26,058 nt of DNA. Origin: DRQF01 sp964559135 (GTDB lineage: Bacteria; Planctomycetota; GCA-002687715; DRQF01). The notes under the pieces were generated by a model, which saw only the letters and a list, made by a program, of their open reading frames with translations, was not told the DNA's origin and did not search any database. Positions 7,328 through 15,208 of this stretch are shown here, piece after piece. Every line of letters starts with the position of its first letter. Position 1 is the stretch's first letter. The position numbers were made by a program, and so were the translations under genes. The stretch is from assembly GCA_964559135.1 (NCBI GenBank), contig CAZLGG010000054.1, positions 1-26,058 on the forward strand, in the 5' to 3' direction.

Positions 7328-9037
7328 ATGAGATCCCTGCGATTTACGTTGTGCGTCATGGCGCTCGTGGCCGGAATGGGCATGCCGGTGCTCTCCCCGG
7401 CCGATCCCGGAAGAATCAGAGATCTCTCACCCACGAGCTTGCAAAGGCGGCTCACCGCCGTGGTCGATCACGCGGCAAGATGCACGGTTCGTATCGACAC
7501 CGACGACGGCATGGGCTCGGGCACGATCCTCTCCTCCGACGGTTTGATCCTCACCAGCGCTCACGTCATCGAGGGCGCCGACGACGTGGTCGTCACCCTT
7601 ACGGACGGGCGTCGTTTTCCAGGTCGCATCCTCGGCATCAACGGTCAGGGCGACATCGCCTTGGTGAGCATCTCCGCCAAGGGTCTTCCTCACGCCACCC
7701 TCGACGAGCGGGACGCCGTGGCACCCGGACAGTGGGTGGTCGCCGTGGGGCACCCGGTTTCCGCCTTCGACGACTTCCAGCCCACCGTGTCGGCGGGCGT
7801 GGTCCAACGGGTGGACGGCGTGATTCGGGCCGGCGAGGACAAGGTTTTCCGTCACGCCATCGTCTCGGACGTGCCGCTTTCCCCGGGGTCCAGCGGCGGC
7901 GGGCTGTGGGACTTGCAGGGACATCTGGCCGGCCTGAACGCCGCCGTCACACGCAATGAGCGGGGCGCTTTCAGCGTTCGTATCGCAGAGTACCTGGCGG
8001 ATGCCGGCCGACTCCGCCGAGGAGAACGCTTCGATCGGAAGGCGGCCTCGTCCGACGAGGACGCGGAGGGCGTCGGACGCTCCACGGATCGCCGCAGCTA
8101 CTTCAGGAACAACCTGGGTTATCTGGAAAGTCGCCTCGCCGCGAGGACCGTCACCCTCCGCGACGACACCAGCACACTCGGACGCGGTTTCATCGTCTCC
8201 GGCAAGGGCGAGGTTCTGACGCCGTCCGGGCTCGCCGAGGGCGAACTCCCCGGATTCCGCGTGGCGGCCCGACTTTCCGACGGTCGCGTGGTCGCGGCCC
8301 GACTCGTGGCCGTGGACCGCACGAACGACGTGGCCCTTTGGGCCCTGCCCGAGGACGACGATTGCGGGGACTACCCCTTCTTCCGGCTCGACGCGGCCGT
8401 GACGCCCGCGCGCGGAGCACTGGCCCTTCAAGGCGCCGGCGGACGAAGCGGCATGAAGGGCGGCATCGTGGGCGCGCCCCAAAGAACGCCCCCCTTGGTG
8501 ATGACGGGTGAGGTCTACTACCCGAACGTGGTGCAGGTGGACCTGCGCCTTTATCGCCAGGACTTGGGTTCGCCCGTGATGGACATCGACGGTCGCCTCA
8601 TCGGGATGGTGGTGCAGCACAGGTTGCGGCGCAGCGAGAATGCGTGGAGCCGCGAGCCCTTCGGCGCTTTCCTCCTGCCGCCCTCGGTTCTCATGGAAAG
8701 CTATCGCCTCCTGCGCCAGGGCCATGGTCGGGGTGAGCGCCCCGTGGGCTTTTTGGGCGTGGGGCTGGAAGACCTCACCGTCTTCGAGAAGCAGCGCCTT
8801 GGGGTTCAGCAGGGGGTGGCGGTCGCCTTGGCGGATCGTCGTTTCCCGGCCTATCGGGCGGGTATCCGGTCCCGCGACGTCATCCTCGAGATCGACGGGA
8901 AGTCGGTCGGGTCGCGGGGACAGGCGATTCAGGTCATCACGGGCCTCCACAGGGGCGAGCACGTCCCCATCGTCGTCAAACGGCGGGGCCGTCGGGTCAC
9001 CTTCGACGTGGAAATCGCCGACCGTAAGGACATCTGA
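7328..9037 (+). CDS. HtrA/Deg-like serine protease with a second dead protease domain and PDZ
   Basis: A 569-residue protein from the ATG at 7328 (GAGGAG about 12 bases upstream). A GTG at 7244 would add 28 residues in front of the signal peptide. The signal peptide MRSLRFTLCVMALVAGMG...SPA predicts export. Protease domain 1 (~30-230) has an intact trypsin-like triad: H79 (LTSAHVI), D109 (GDIALV), S189 (PGSSGGG). Domain 2 (~265-460) repeats the fold (LGRGFIVSGKGEVLT ... TNDVALWAL with D334 ... MDIDGRLIGMVV) but has Gly301 where His is expected and Leu413 where the nucleophilic Ser is expected. A PDZ domain occupies ~473-566 (FLGVGLEDL, AGIRSRDVILEIDG). The likely role is periplasmic quality control or regulated proteolysis. 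It is divergent from the lipoprotein gene and followed by alaS after 80 bases. Confidence 0.9.
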   Translation: MRSLRFTLCVMALVAGMGMPVLSPADPGRIRDLSPTSLQRRLTAVVDHAARCTVRIDTDDGMGSGTILSSDGLILTSAHVIEGADDVVVTLTDGRRFPGRILGINGQGDIALVSISAKGLPHATLDERDAVAPGQWVVAVGHPVSAFDDFQPTVSAGVVQRVDGVIRAGEDKVFRHAIVSDVPLSPGSSGGGLWDLQGHLAGLNAAVTRNERGAFSVRIAEYLADAGRLRRGERFDRKAASSDEDAEGVGRSTDRRSYFRNNLGYLESRLAARTVTLRDDTSTLGRGFIVSGKGEVLTPSGLAEGELPGFRVAARLSDGRVVAARLVAVDRTNDVALWALPEDDDCGDYPFFRLDAAVTPARGALALQGAGGRSGMKGGIVGAPQRTPPLVMTGEVYYPNVVQVDLRLYRQDLGSPVMDIDGRLIGMVVQHRLRRSENAWSREPFGAFLLPPSVLMESYRLLRQGHGRGERPVGFLGVGLEDLTVFEKQRLGVQQGVAVALADRRFPAYRAGIRSRDVILEIDGKSVGSRGQAIQVITGLHRGEHVPIVVKRRGRRVTFDVEIADRKDI

Positions 9038-9064
9038 CGCCCCTCACACCCTCTCCGACGGTTC

Positions 9065-9079
9065 AGAGCCTTGGGCTCT
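9065..9079 (+). other. Small hairpin between the protease gene and alaS
   Basis: AGAGCC-TTG-GGCTCT, a 6-bp stem with a three-base loop, 28 bases past the protease stop and 39 bases before the alaS ATG. No T run follows, so it is only a weak terminator or leader candidate. Confidence 0.3.
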
Positions 9080-9117
9080 CGTGTTAGCTTCGTCCTCCCA
9101 TGTCACCGGAGGACGTC

Positions 9118-11781
9118 ATGAAGACCGCCAAGGAGATCCGTGCCACCTTTCTCGACTTCTTCGATAAGCGGGGGCACCGCATCGTGCCGTCGTCCCCGGT
9201 GGTGCCGCAAAACGATCCCACCTTGCTGTTCATCAACGCGGGCATGAACCAGTTCAAGGATGTCTTTTTGGGCACGGGCTCCCGCGACTACACCCGCGCC
9301 GCCGACACCCAAAAGTGCATCCGCGTTTCCGGCAAACACAACGACCTCGAGGAGGTGGGCGTCGACGGCTATCACCACACCTTCTTCGAGATGCTGGGGA
9401 ATTGGTCGTTCGGCGACTATTTCAAGGAAGACGCCATCCGCTGGGCGTGGGAACTGCTGGTCGACGTCTACGGTCTGGACCCCGAACGTCTGTGGGTGAC
9501 CGTCTTCGGCGGCGACGAGAAGGACGGGCTCGCGGCCGACGAGGAGGCGGAGGCGCTTTGGCCGCGCGTGACGGGCATCGCCCCCGAACGTGTCCTCCGC
9601 TTCGGCAAGAAGGACAACTTCTGGGAGATGGGGGAGACGGGGCCCTGCGGCCCTTGCACCGAGATTCACTATGACCGCGGGCCCGAGCTGGGAGAGTGCC
9701 CCACCCCCGGCGACCCGGCCTCCGCTGTCAACGCGGACACCGAACGGGTCATCGAGATCTGGAATCTCGTTTTCATCCAGTTCAATCGCAATCCGGACGG
9801 ATCGTTGACGCCCTTGCCGGCACGCCACGTGGACACGGGCATGGGCTTCGAACGACTCGTTTCGGTCATGCAAGGCGCCAAGTCGAACTACGACACGGAC
9901 CTCTTCCAGCCCATCATCCAGCGATTGAGCACGCTTGCCGGCATCTCGTACGGGGCGAGCGACTCCGCCGCCGATGTGGCCTGCCGCGTCGTGGCGGATC
10001 ACGTGCGCACGCTTTCCGTCGCGTTCGCGGACGGGGTCCTTCCCGGCAACGAGGGCCGCGGGTACGTCTTGCGTCGCATCCTGCGGCGCGCGGCCCGATT
10101 CGGACGGCAATCCCTGGGGCTGGACCGCCCCTTCATCCACGCGTTGGTGCCCGAAGTCGTGGGGATTCTCGGCGAGACGTTCCCCGAGATCGCCGCCCAA
10201 GAGAAACACATCCGCGGCCTCATCGAGGCCGAGGAGAAGGCCTTTCAAAAGACGCTCGATCGGGGTTTGCAGCTTTACGCCAAACTCGCCGCGGACGTGA
10301 AAGCGGCGGGGGCTTCCACCCTCGACGGCGAGGCCGCCTTCGACCTCTACGCCACCTTCGGCTTTCCCCGTGATCTCGTCGAACTCATGGCGCGAGAAGA
10401 CGGTTTGACGGTGGAGTCTTCCGGTTGGGATGCCGCGGAGGCCCGCCATCGCGAGGCCTCCAAGAGCGAAGGGAAGTTCGGCTTCGCGTTCGACCTGCGA
10501 AGGATCGAGGGCCTGCCGGCGACGCAGATGCTTTGTTATCGGGAGGGGCAGGCGGGATCGGGGGACGGCGTGTCGACGGAAGCCAAGGTGTTGGCGCTCA
10601 TCGACGAGCGCTTCCTGGTTCTCGACAAGAGCCCCTTCTACGCCGAGTCCGGCGGTCAGGTCGGTGACGCCGGCGTGGTCGAGGTCGAAGGAGGCGCGCG
10701 TTTCGAGGTCGAGGACACGCAGCGTTACGGTGACATCCTGGTCCACGTGGGAAAGGTGGCGTCGGGAAGCGCCTCCGACTTGGAAGGCCGCACCGTCCGG
10801 GCGCGGGTCGACCTCCCGCGTCGTCGCGCCATCATGCGCCATCACACCGGCACCCACCTGGTGCATAAGGCCTTGAGAGAGGTGTTGGGGGACCACGTAC
10901 AGCAGCAGGGCTCCTTGGTCGCACCGGATCGATTGCGTTTCGATTTCACCCATCAAAAAGCGATGACCCAAGAGGAGATCGAGGCGGTCGAGGCCAAGGT
11001 GAACGACGTCATCCAGAGAGACATCGCCGTCGTCACCACCGTGGAGGATTTGGATGCTGCCCGCGCTCGCGGCGTGACGGCGCTGTTCGGCGAGAAATAC
11101 GACGAAAAGGTGCGCGTCGTGGACGTGCCGGGTTTTTCGACGGAACTCTGTGGCGGCACCCATTGCGGAAGGACGGGCGAGATCGGCCTTCTCCTCGTGG
11201 CCTCGGAGGGTGCGGTCCAGGCGGGGGTGCGGCGCATCGAGGCGGTGGCCGGGGCCGAGGCCGTCGGTCGCGTGCAGGCACAAAGGCGTTTGTTGCGGGA
11301 GACGGCGGCGGCTCTCAAGACGAAGGCCGAGGAACTTCCCGAAAGGGTGGCGGCCCTCCGCCGAAAAGTGAAGGCTCTCGAGAAAGGGGAAGGCGGCGGG
11401 GGTGTCGACCTCGGCGGGCAGGTGAAGGCTTTACTTGCCGCCGCGGAGGACCTGGACGGCGCCCGGATCGTGGCGGCGCGGCTGGACGCGGGGCCGAAGG
11501 CCCTGGCGGCCGTGGCGGATCTTCTGCGGAACCAACACGCGCCCGTATGCGGACTGCTGGCGGGTGCGTCGGGGGGTAAGGTGATGCTCTGCGCCTTCGC
11601 GTCGAAGGATCTCGCGGGCCGGGGCGTCCACGCGGGTCGCGTGATCAAGGAGGTCGCGGCGCTGGTGGGCGGTGGCGGGGGCGGGCGTCCCGACTTCGCC
11701 CAGGCGGGCGGCAAGGACGCCTCCAAGATCGACGACGCTCTCACCCTCGCCCGCGACCTCTTTCGCCGCTCCCTCACCTGA
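9118..11781 (+). CDS. alaS: Alanyl-tRNA synthetase
   Basis: An 887-residue cytoplasmic class II synthetase that charges tRNA-Ala. The ATG at 9118 is chosen because GGAGGA (9108-9113) sits five bases before it; an ATG at 9100 would add six residues ahead of that ribosome site. The N-terminal aminoacylation domain reads IRATFLDFF, FINAGMNQFKDVFLG, TQKCIRVSGKHNDLEEVG, and FWEMGETGPCGPCTEIHYD. The editing domain keeps all four zinc ligands: H576-T-G-T-H580 (the family usually has HTATH) and C678-G-G-T-H682. The C-Ala domain ends with the glycine-rich GGGGGGRPDFAQAGGKD. The length matches the family (about 875). It is complete, with no sign of transfer. A repeat-rich convergent region follows. Confidence 0.98.
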   Translation: MKTAKEIRATFLDFFDKRGHRIVPSSPVVPQNDPTLLFINAGMNQFKDVFLGTGSRDYTRAADTQKCIRVSGKHNDLEEVGVDGYHHTFFEMLGNWSFGDYFKEDAIRWAWELLVDVYGLDPERLWVTVFGGDEKDGLAADEEAEALWPRVTGIAPERVLRFGKKDNFWEMGETGPCGPCTEIHYDRGPELGECPTPGDPASAVNADTERVIEIWNLVFIQFNRNPDGSLTPLPARHVDTGMGFERLVSVMQGAKSNYDTDLFQPIIQRLSTLAGISYGASDSAADVACRVVADHVRTLSVAFADGVLPGNEGRGYVLRRILRRAARFGRQSLGLDRPFIHALVPEVVGILGETFPEIAAQEKHIRGLIEAEEKAFQKTLDRGLQLYAKLAADVKAAGASTLDGEAAFDLYATFGFPRDLVELMAREDGLTVESSGWDAAEARHREASKSEGKFGFAFDLRRIEGLPATQMLCYREGQAGSGDGVSTEAKVLALIDERFLVLDKSPFYAESGGQVGDAGVVEVEGGARFEVEDTQRYGDILVHVGKVASGSASDLEGRTVRARVDLPRRRAIMRHHTGTHLVHKALREVLGDHVQQQGSLVAPDRLRFDFTHQKAMTQEEIEAVEAKVNDVIQRDIAVVTTVEDLDAARARGVTALFGEKYDEKVRVVDVPGFSTELCGGTHCGRTGEIGLLLVASEGAVQAGVRRIEAVAGAEAVGRVQAQRRLLRETAAALKTKAEELPERVAALRRKVKALEKGEGGGGVDLGGQVKALLAAAEDLDGARIVAARLDAGPKALAAVADLLRNQHAPVCGLLAGASGGKVMLCAFASKDLAGRGVHAGRVIKEVAALVGGGGGGRPDFAQAGGKDASKIDDALTLARDLFRRSLT

Positions 11782-11818
11782 TTCCCCCGCGGCTCGATCC
11801 GTGATGAAGGGCCAAGCT

Positions 11819-11873
11819 CTTCCCTCCTCATGCCCCTTCCTCCGGATCCGGGAGGTCCCCGTCCCGTCGAACG
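11819..11873 (+). repeat. 65-base intergenic repeat, copy A (truncated by gap)
   Basis: These 55 bases are identical to 11974-12028 and abut the N gap directly. They include the palindrome CCGGATCCGG. Upstream sequence differs from that before copies B and C, so this is the first copy in the array, or the left end of a single copy split by the assembler. Confidence 0.75.
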
Positions 11874-11973
11874 NNNNNNNNNNNNNNNNNNNNNNNNNNN
11901 NNNNNNNNNNNNNNNNNNNNNNNNNNNNNNNNNNNNNNNNNNNNNNNNNNNNNNNNNNNNNNNNNNNNNNNNN
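11874..11973. other. Scaffold gap (100 N)
   Basis: Exactly 100 N, a default placeholder length. Both flanks are the same 55-base string, flush with the gap on either side. 55 is a standard de Bruijn graph k value, so the true distance could be negative (the flanks overlap), or the gap could hide further repeat copies. Confidence 0.95.
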
Positions 11974-11980
11974 CTTCCCT

Positions 11981-12045
11981 CCTCATGCCCCTTCCTCCGG
12001 ATCCGGGAGGTCCCCGTCCCGTCGAACGTCGTTGACGCATCCTCC
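11981..12045 (+). repeat. 65-base intergenic repeat, copy B
   Basis: Starts CCTCATGCCCC, contains CCGGATCCGG, and ends GACGCATCCTCC. It agrees with copy C (12157-12221) at 63 of 65 positions. The seven bases 11974-11980 also match the sequence before copy A. Confidence 0.8.
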
Positions 12046-12100
12046 TCGTTGTGCGACGAGAGCGTGGAGGTTCCGACCTTCCTCGACGTTCTGATTTTTC

Positions 12101-12127
12101 TCTCACGGAGCCGCGGAGCCGCAGAGA
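12101..12127 (+). repeat. GC-rich short repeat-like tract
   Basis: Begins TCTCACGGAGCCGCGGAGC and continues GCAGAGAA, with an internal direct repeat GGAGCCGC-GGAGCCGC. It resembles the short dispersed intergenic sequences of the ACGGAG-(C/A)CGCGGAG type seen in many environmental bacterial genomes. It is single copy in this window, so repeat status is by resemblance only. Confidence 0.4.
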
Positions 12128-12156
12128 AGAAAGAGACCGAGCGTCGTGGCTCGCCC

Positions 12157-12221
12157 CCTCATACCCCTTCCTCCGGATCCGGGACGTCCCCGTCCCGTCG
12201 AACGTCGTTGACGCATCCTCC
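12157..12221 (+). repeat. 65-base intergenic repeat, copy C
   Basis: 63 of 65 bases match copy B; the differences are an A for G near the start and a C for G in GGGACGTCCC. That second change creates a longer perfect palindrome (GGGACGTCCC), which suggests a selected dyad. Its start lies 176 bases after the start of copy B. Confidence 0.8.
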
Positions 12222-12229
12222 ACTGGGGC

Positions 12230-12245
12230 GCAGAGCTTGCTCTGC
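12230..12245. repeat. 16-base hairpin repeat (copy 2 of 3)
   Basis: GCAGAGC-TT-GCTCTGC, a perfect 7-bp stem. It is identical to 12274-12289 and a compensated variant of 2134-2149. On the minus strand it lies downstream of the sulfatase-like gene. Confidence 0.65.
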
Positions 12246-12273
12246 ACGACGAAGCGAAGCGCAGACAAATGCC

Positions 12274-12289
12274 GCAGAGCTTGCTCTGC
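12274..12289. repeat. 16-base hairpin repeat (copy 3 of 3), just after the sulfatase-like gene
   Basis: Identical to copy 2, and 18 bases beyond the TGA of the minus-strand sulfatase-like gene. It may act as a transcript-end structure for that operon. GATGGCGCTG follows on the plus strand here and also follows copy 1, which hints at shared ancestry beyond the stem. Confidence 0.65.
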
Positions 12290-12307
12290 ACGATGGCGCT
12301 GCTCTCT

Positions 12308-15208
12308 TCATGACCTGGGGGAGATGATGATCCAGCCCTCGAGAGTCACGTCGCCGGGCCGACCGGTGAAACGGAGGACGAGCGGACCTTGGCCCGGCGT
12401 CAGGGGGAGGCGCAAGGCGCGTGGATGAGGGCCGCGGTGAACCCCTTGTTCGCCCGACATCCCCTCCCACCTCCAGCGGATCTTCGGGCGTGGCAAGAGG
12501 ACAGGCGTTCCGCGAAGCAAAAGAGCGACCGTCGTTCCCCGCGCCACGGGGCCCACGTCCACGGAGAGAGCCTTCGATGTCACCTTCTCATCCAGACGAC
12601 CCGCGCGGACGCCGGGTGGCCGGGGGTCGGCTGAGAAGAGGAGGCCGATCGCTTCGTCGGCCACCTCCCGGTCAGCGTCGGCGGTCGCGGAAATGACAGG
12701 GGCCCACCGACTTCGTCTCGCGAGACCCCGCAGAGCCACGATGCGCTCCATGGGAGACGAGGTTTTCGACGTCAAGACGTCCTCGAGCATCCCGGCGTTG
12801 CCCAGGGAATATGCGGCGACCGCCTCCAAGGCCAGCCGCCGTACCCAGGGATGTGTATGGGCGCGCCCCTTCGCGATCAGATCCTCGTCGGGGAGCACCC
12901 CGAACCTGGCGCGGTAGGCCGCTTCCGAGAGGTCGCCCACCAGGGCCGTGTTGAGGGGAGGCCGGCGTGGGATGTCGAGGAGTCGGTCGTCCCCGCGGCG
13001 AGCGAAGGCGGCAAGCAGGGAACTCTGCACGAACGCGTCCCGGGTGGACCGATAGAGCTCCGTCAACGTCTCCGCGTCGCCGGGCTCCTCGGTTTCCAGA
13101 ATCCAGCGCAACAACGCACGGGTGGTCGCACGTTGTTTCGGCGCGAGTCGGGTGAAGGCCACCTGGAGAATGAGTGCGGTTTCCGGGTCTCCGTCGCGAA
13201 CGAAAAGGGCCAGCAGGCGAAGAACGTGCTCGGGCGGGAGATCTCCCCACCGGGTGGGGAGCAAAAGTGCGGTGTGACGCGTCGCGTCCGGGTTCTCGAA
13301 GATCTCCAGATCTTTGGGTAAACGTTCCGCGGGAGCGCGCGGCGGTGCCGCGGTGACGGCTGCGCCGGGTCGTCGCAGCGCCTGGGAGAGGCCCCAAAGC
13401 CGAGCCAGCCTTCGGGGTTCCCGGCGGGCGAGGTCGGTCGTCTCTCGGGGGTCGGTCCTCAAGTTGAAGAGTTGGGCCTCCCCCTCCTGCTCCTCGACGA
13501 CGAGTTTCCAGTTCCCCTCGATGACGGCGCTCTTGATGGGGAGAAAGTCGGATTCGAGGGGCGGGAGTTCCGACAGAACGAACGTGGGACGGCCGGGATC
13601 GTCGAGGCCGAGGGCCAAGGGCGCCCAACTTCGTCCGGCGTACAGCGGGCGGTCGCCGGATGACAGAGCGAAGAAATCGTCGACCGTGGGAGCCAGGTCG
13701 GTGAGGGAGACGAGGGTGTCGATCGTCCGTGGCCGGACTTTCGGCCCCAAGATGACGAGGGGCACATGGATGCTCTCCTCGTAGAGCTGGGTCGAGTGAC
13801 GCACACCCCCGTGTTCTCCAAACTCTTCACCGTGGTCGGCGGTCACAACGACCCACGTGGAGTCGGCGAGACCTCGCCTCTCGAGTTCATCCAAGACTCC
13901 ATTCACGAGAGTGTCCGCCACCCGCACTTCGGCCAGGTAGCGCTGCTTGGCCGTGGCGCCCTTGGGAGCTTGGCCCAGATCGTAGGGGGCATGGGGCGCC
14001 ATGATGTGGAGATAGGAAAACCAGTTCTCATCCGGTTGGGAGGGAAAGAGGAGGTGCGCCACCTCCCCGGGTGACGGATCGCCGAGAGAGTGATCCCGCG
14101 ACTCCAGAGACTGAAACCCCAGGTCCATGCGTCGAAATCCCGGACTGCGGAGGTTGTGGATGATGGGCGGAAAAAACGCGCGGGTGATGACGCCGTTCGT
14201 GTTCAGGCGCTCCGTGACCAGGGAGATGGAATTCCAGCCATCGGCCATGGCGGCGATCTGATTGGGATAGAGGCCGCTCAACGCGGAGACGAGAGTCAGG
14301 TGGGACGCGGCGGACGGAGAGTGGGCATTGCGAGCGAAAAGGCCCTTCCGGCCCCATCGCAACAGATGGGGGGTGTTCTTCTCGTCGACCGCGTCGGCCC
14401 GAAGGGCGTCGACGACGACGAGAAAAAAGCCGTGGGGGCGATCCTTCCCGTGCCCCAACGCAGCCTGGACCTTGCGACGCAGCGGCGTTGCGAAATAGGG
14501 TGCGGGCGACCAGGTGATTCGATCGGCCGTCGTCCCCTTGCGAGGGAGAAATCGACGGAGAACCCGCACAGGGACCGCGGCAGCCGTGCAGGAGCGGCGA
14601 GCCCAGGATCGGGCTTCCGCGCGGGTCAGCCCCGGCCAAGCCGCGAGCCACAAGACGAGGGCGACGAGGATCACGTGACGCCCCTTCGGGCCGGTCGAGG
14701 TTCCCGCGATCGGCCAGGCCGCACCCATGAGCAAGACCGCGCCCGCGGTGGCCGCCGCGGCTCGAAGATCCACGTAGAGCCCCCGGTAGGTGAACGCGGC
14801 GACAGCGGTGACGACGAGCCCCGCCAGTGCGAGGCCGAGGCGTATGCGTCGCGGGGTCAAGCGTCGTGCGGAGGTCATGCCCACCGCCGTCGCCCCGCCG
14901 AGGGTGGCGGCGATGAGACCCCACCAATTTGCCAGGGGCATCGTGCGTGCATGGGCGCCCACGCTCGCGACATGACCGATCCACGCCCCCAGGCTGACGC
15001 CCATCAAAAAAGGGCCGAAGCGACCGAGAAACACGACGGCGTAGGAAAGCGCCATCAACGCCGCCGGCACGGCGAGGAGGATGGAGAGCCTGAGGGGCCA
15101 CGTCGGCGGACGGGCCACGCCCTGGAAACGGAAGGAGAGGCCAAGGTCCATCAGCGCGAGCCCCATTCCCACGACGAGGGGTGTCCATCCCGGGGACGAC
15201 CTACTCAT
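12308..15208 (-). CDS. Polytopic membrane alkaline-phosphatase-superfamily ('sulfatase'-type) enzyme with HEAT-like repeats
   Basis: A 966-residue protein from the ATG at 15208 (TGGAAG seven bases upstream); the longer upstream frame lies inside the preceding gene. Residues 1-~210 hold about six or seven hydrophobic segments (for example LSILLAVPAALMALSYAVV, HVILVALVLWLAAWPGL). The catalytic domain (~260-570) has metal ligands D267 (VVVDALRAD), a candidate nucleophile S302 (SPSAASHLTLVSALSGLYP), and D458-H459 (ADHGEEFGEHGG). Serine replaces the sulfatase Cys, and C/S-x-P-x-R is absent, so this is more likely a phosphatase, phosphodiesterase or phospho-group transferase than a formylglycine sulfatase. 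Residues ~620-860 look like HEAT-type helical pairs (HPWVRRLALEAVAAYSLGN). A beta-rich tail ends the protein. It overlaps the upstream toroid-PHP gene by 8 bases, so a shared substrate is likely. Confidence 0.85.
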   Translation of the reverse strand: MSRSSPGWTPLVVGMGLALMDLGLSFRFQGVARPPTWPLRLSILLAVPAALMALSYAVVFLGRFGPFLMGVSLGAWIGHVASVGAHARTMPLANWWGLIAATLGGATAVGMTSARRLTPRRIRLGLALAGLVVTAVAAFTYRGLYVDLRAAAATAGAVLLMGAAWPIAGTSTGPKGRHVILVALVLWLAAWPGLTRAEARSWARRSCTAAAVPVRVLRRFLPRKGTTADRITWSPAPYFATPLRRKVQAALGHGKDRPHGFFLVVVDALRADAVDEKNTPHLLRWGRKGLFARNAHSPSAASHLTLVSALSGLYPNQIAAMADGWNSISLVTERLNTNGVITRAFFPPIIHNLRSPGFRRMDLGFQSLESRDHSLGDPSPGEVAHLLFPSQPDENWFSYLHIMAPHAPYDLGQAPKGATAKQRYLAEVRVADTLVNGVLDELERRGLADSTWVVVTADHGEEFGEHGGVRHSTQLYEESIHVPLVILGPKVRPRTIDTLVSLTDLAPTVDDFFALSSGDRPLYAGRSWAPLALGLDDPGRPTFVLSELPPLESDFLPIKSAVIEGNWKLVVEEQEGEAQLFNLRTDPRETTDLARREPRRLARLWGLSQALRRPGAAVTAAPPRAPAERLPKDLEIFENPDATRHTALLLPTRWGDLPPEHVLRLLALFVRDGDPETALILQVAFTRLAPKQRATTRALLRWILETEEPGDAETLTELYRSTRDAFVQSSLLAAFARRGDDRLLDIPRRPPLNTALVGDLSEAAYRARFGVLPDEDLIAKGRAHTHPWVRRLALEAVAAYSLGNAGMLEDVLTSKTSSPMERIVALRGLARRSRWAPVISATADADREVADEAIGLLFSADPRPPGVRAGRLDEKVTSKALSVDVGPVARGTTVALLLRGTPVLLPRPKIRWRWEGMSGEQGVHRGPHPRALRLPLTPGQGPLVLRFTGRPGDVTLEGWIIISPRS

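Larger units (their letters stand above)
11782..12307. other. Convergent intergenic region filled with repeats and an assembly gap
   Basis: This stretch separates the 3' ends of alaS (plus) and the sulfatase-like gene (minus). It contains three copies of a 65-base GC-rich repeat (two may be the same copy duplicated by the assembler), a 100-N gap, a purine/GC-rich tract, and two identical 16-base hairpins. I see no credible coding region: the frames spanning the gap are artefacts of the repeats. Confidence 0.8.

Noticed and set aside
11828..12327. Short frames spanning the N gap
   Set aside because: They arise from the repeat copies read through N and have proline/serine/arginine-rich, unalignable products.
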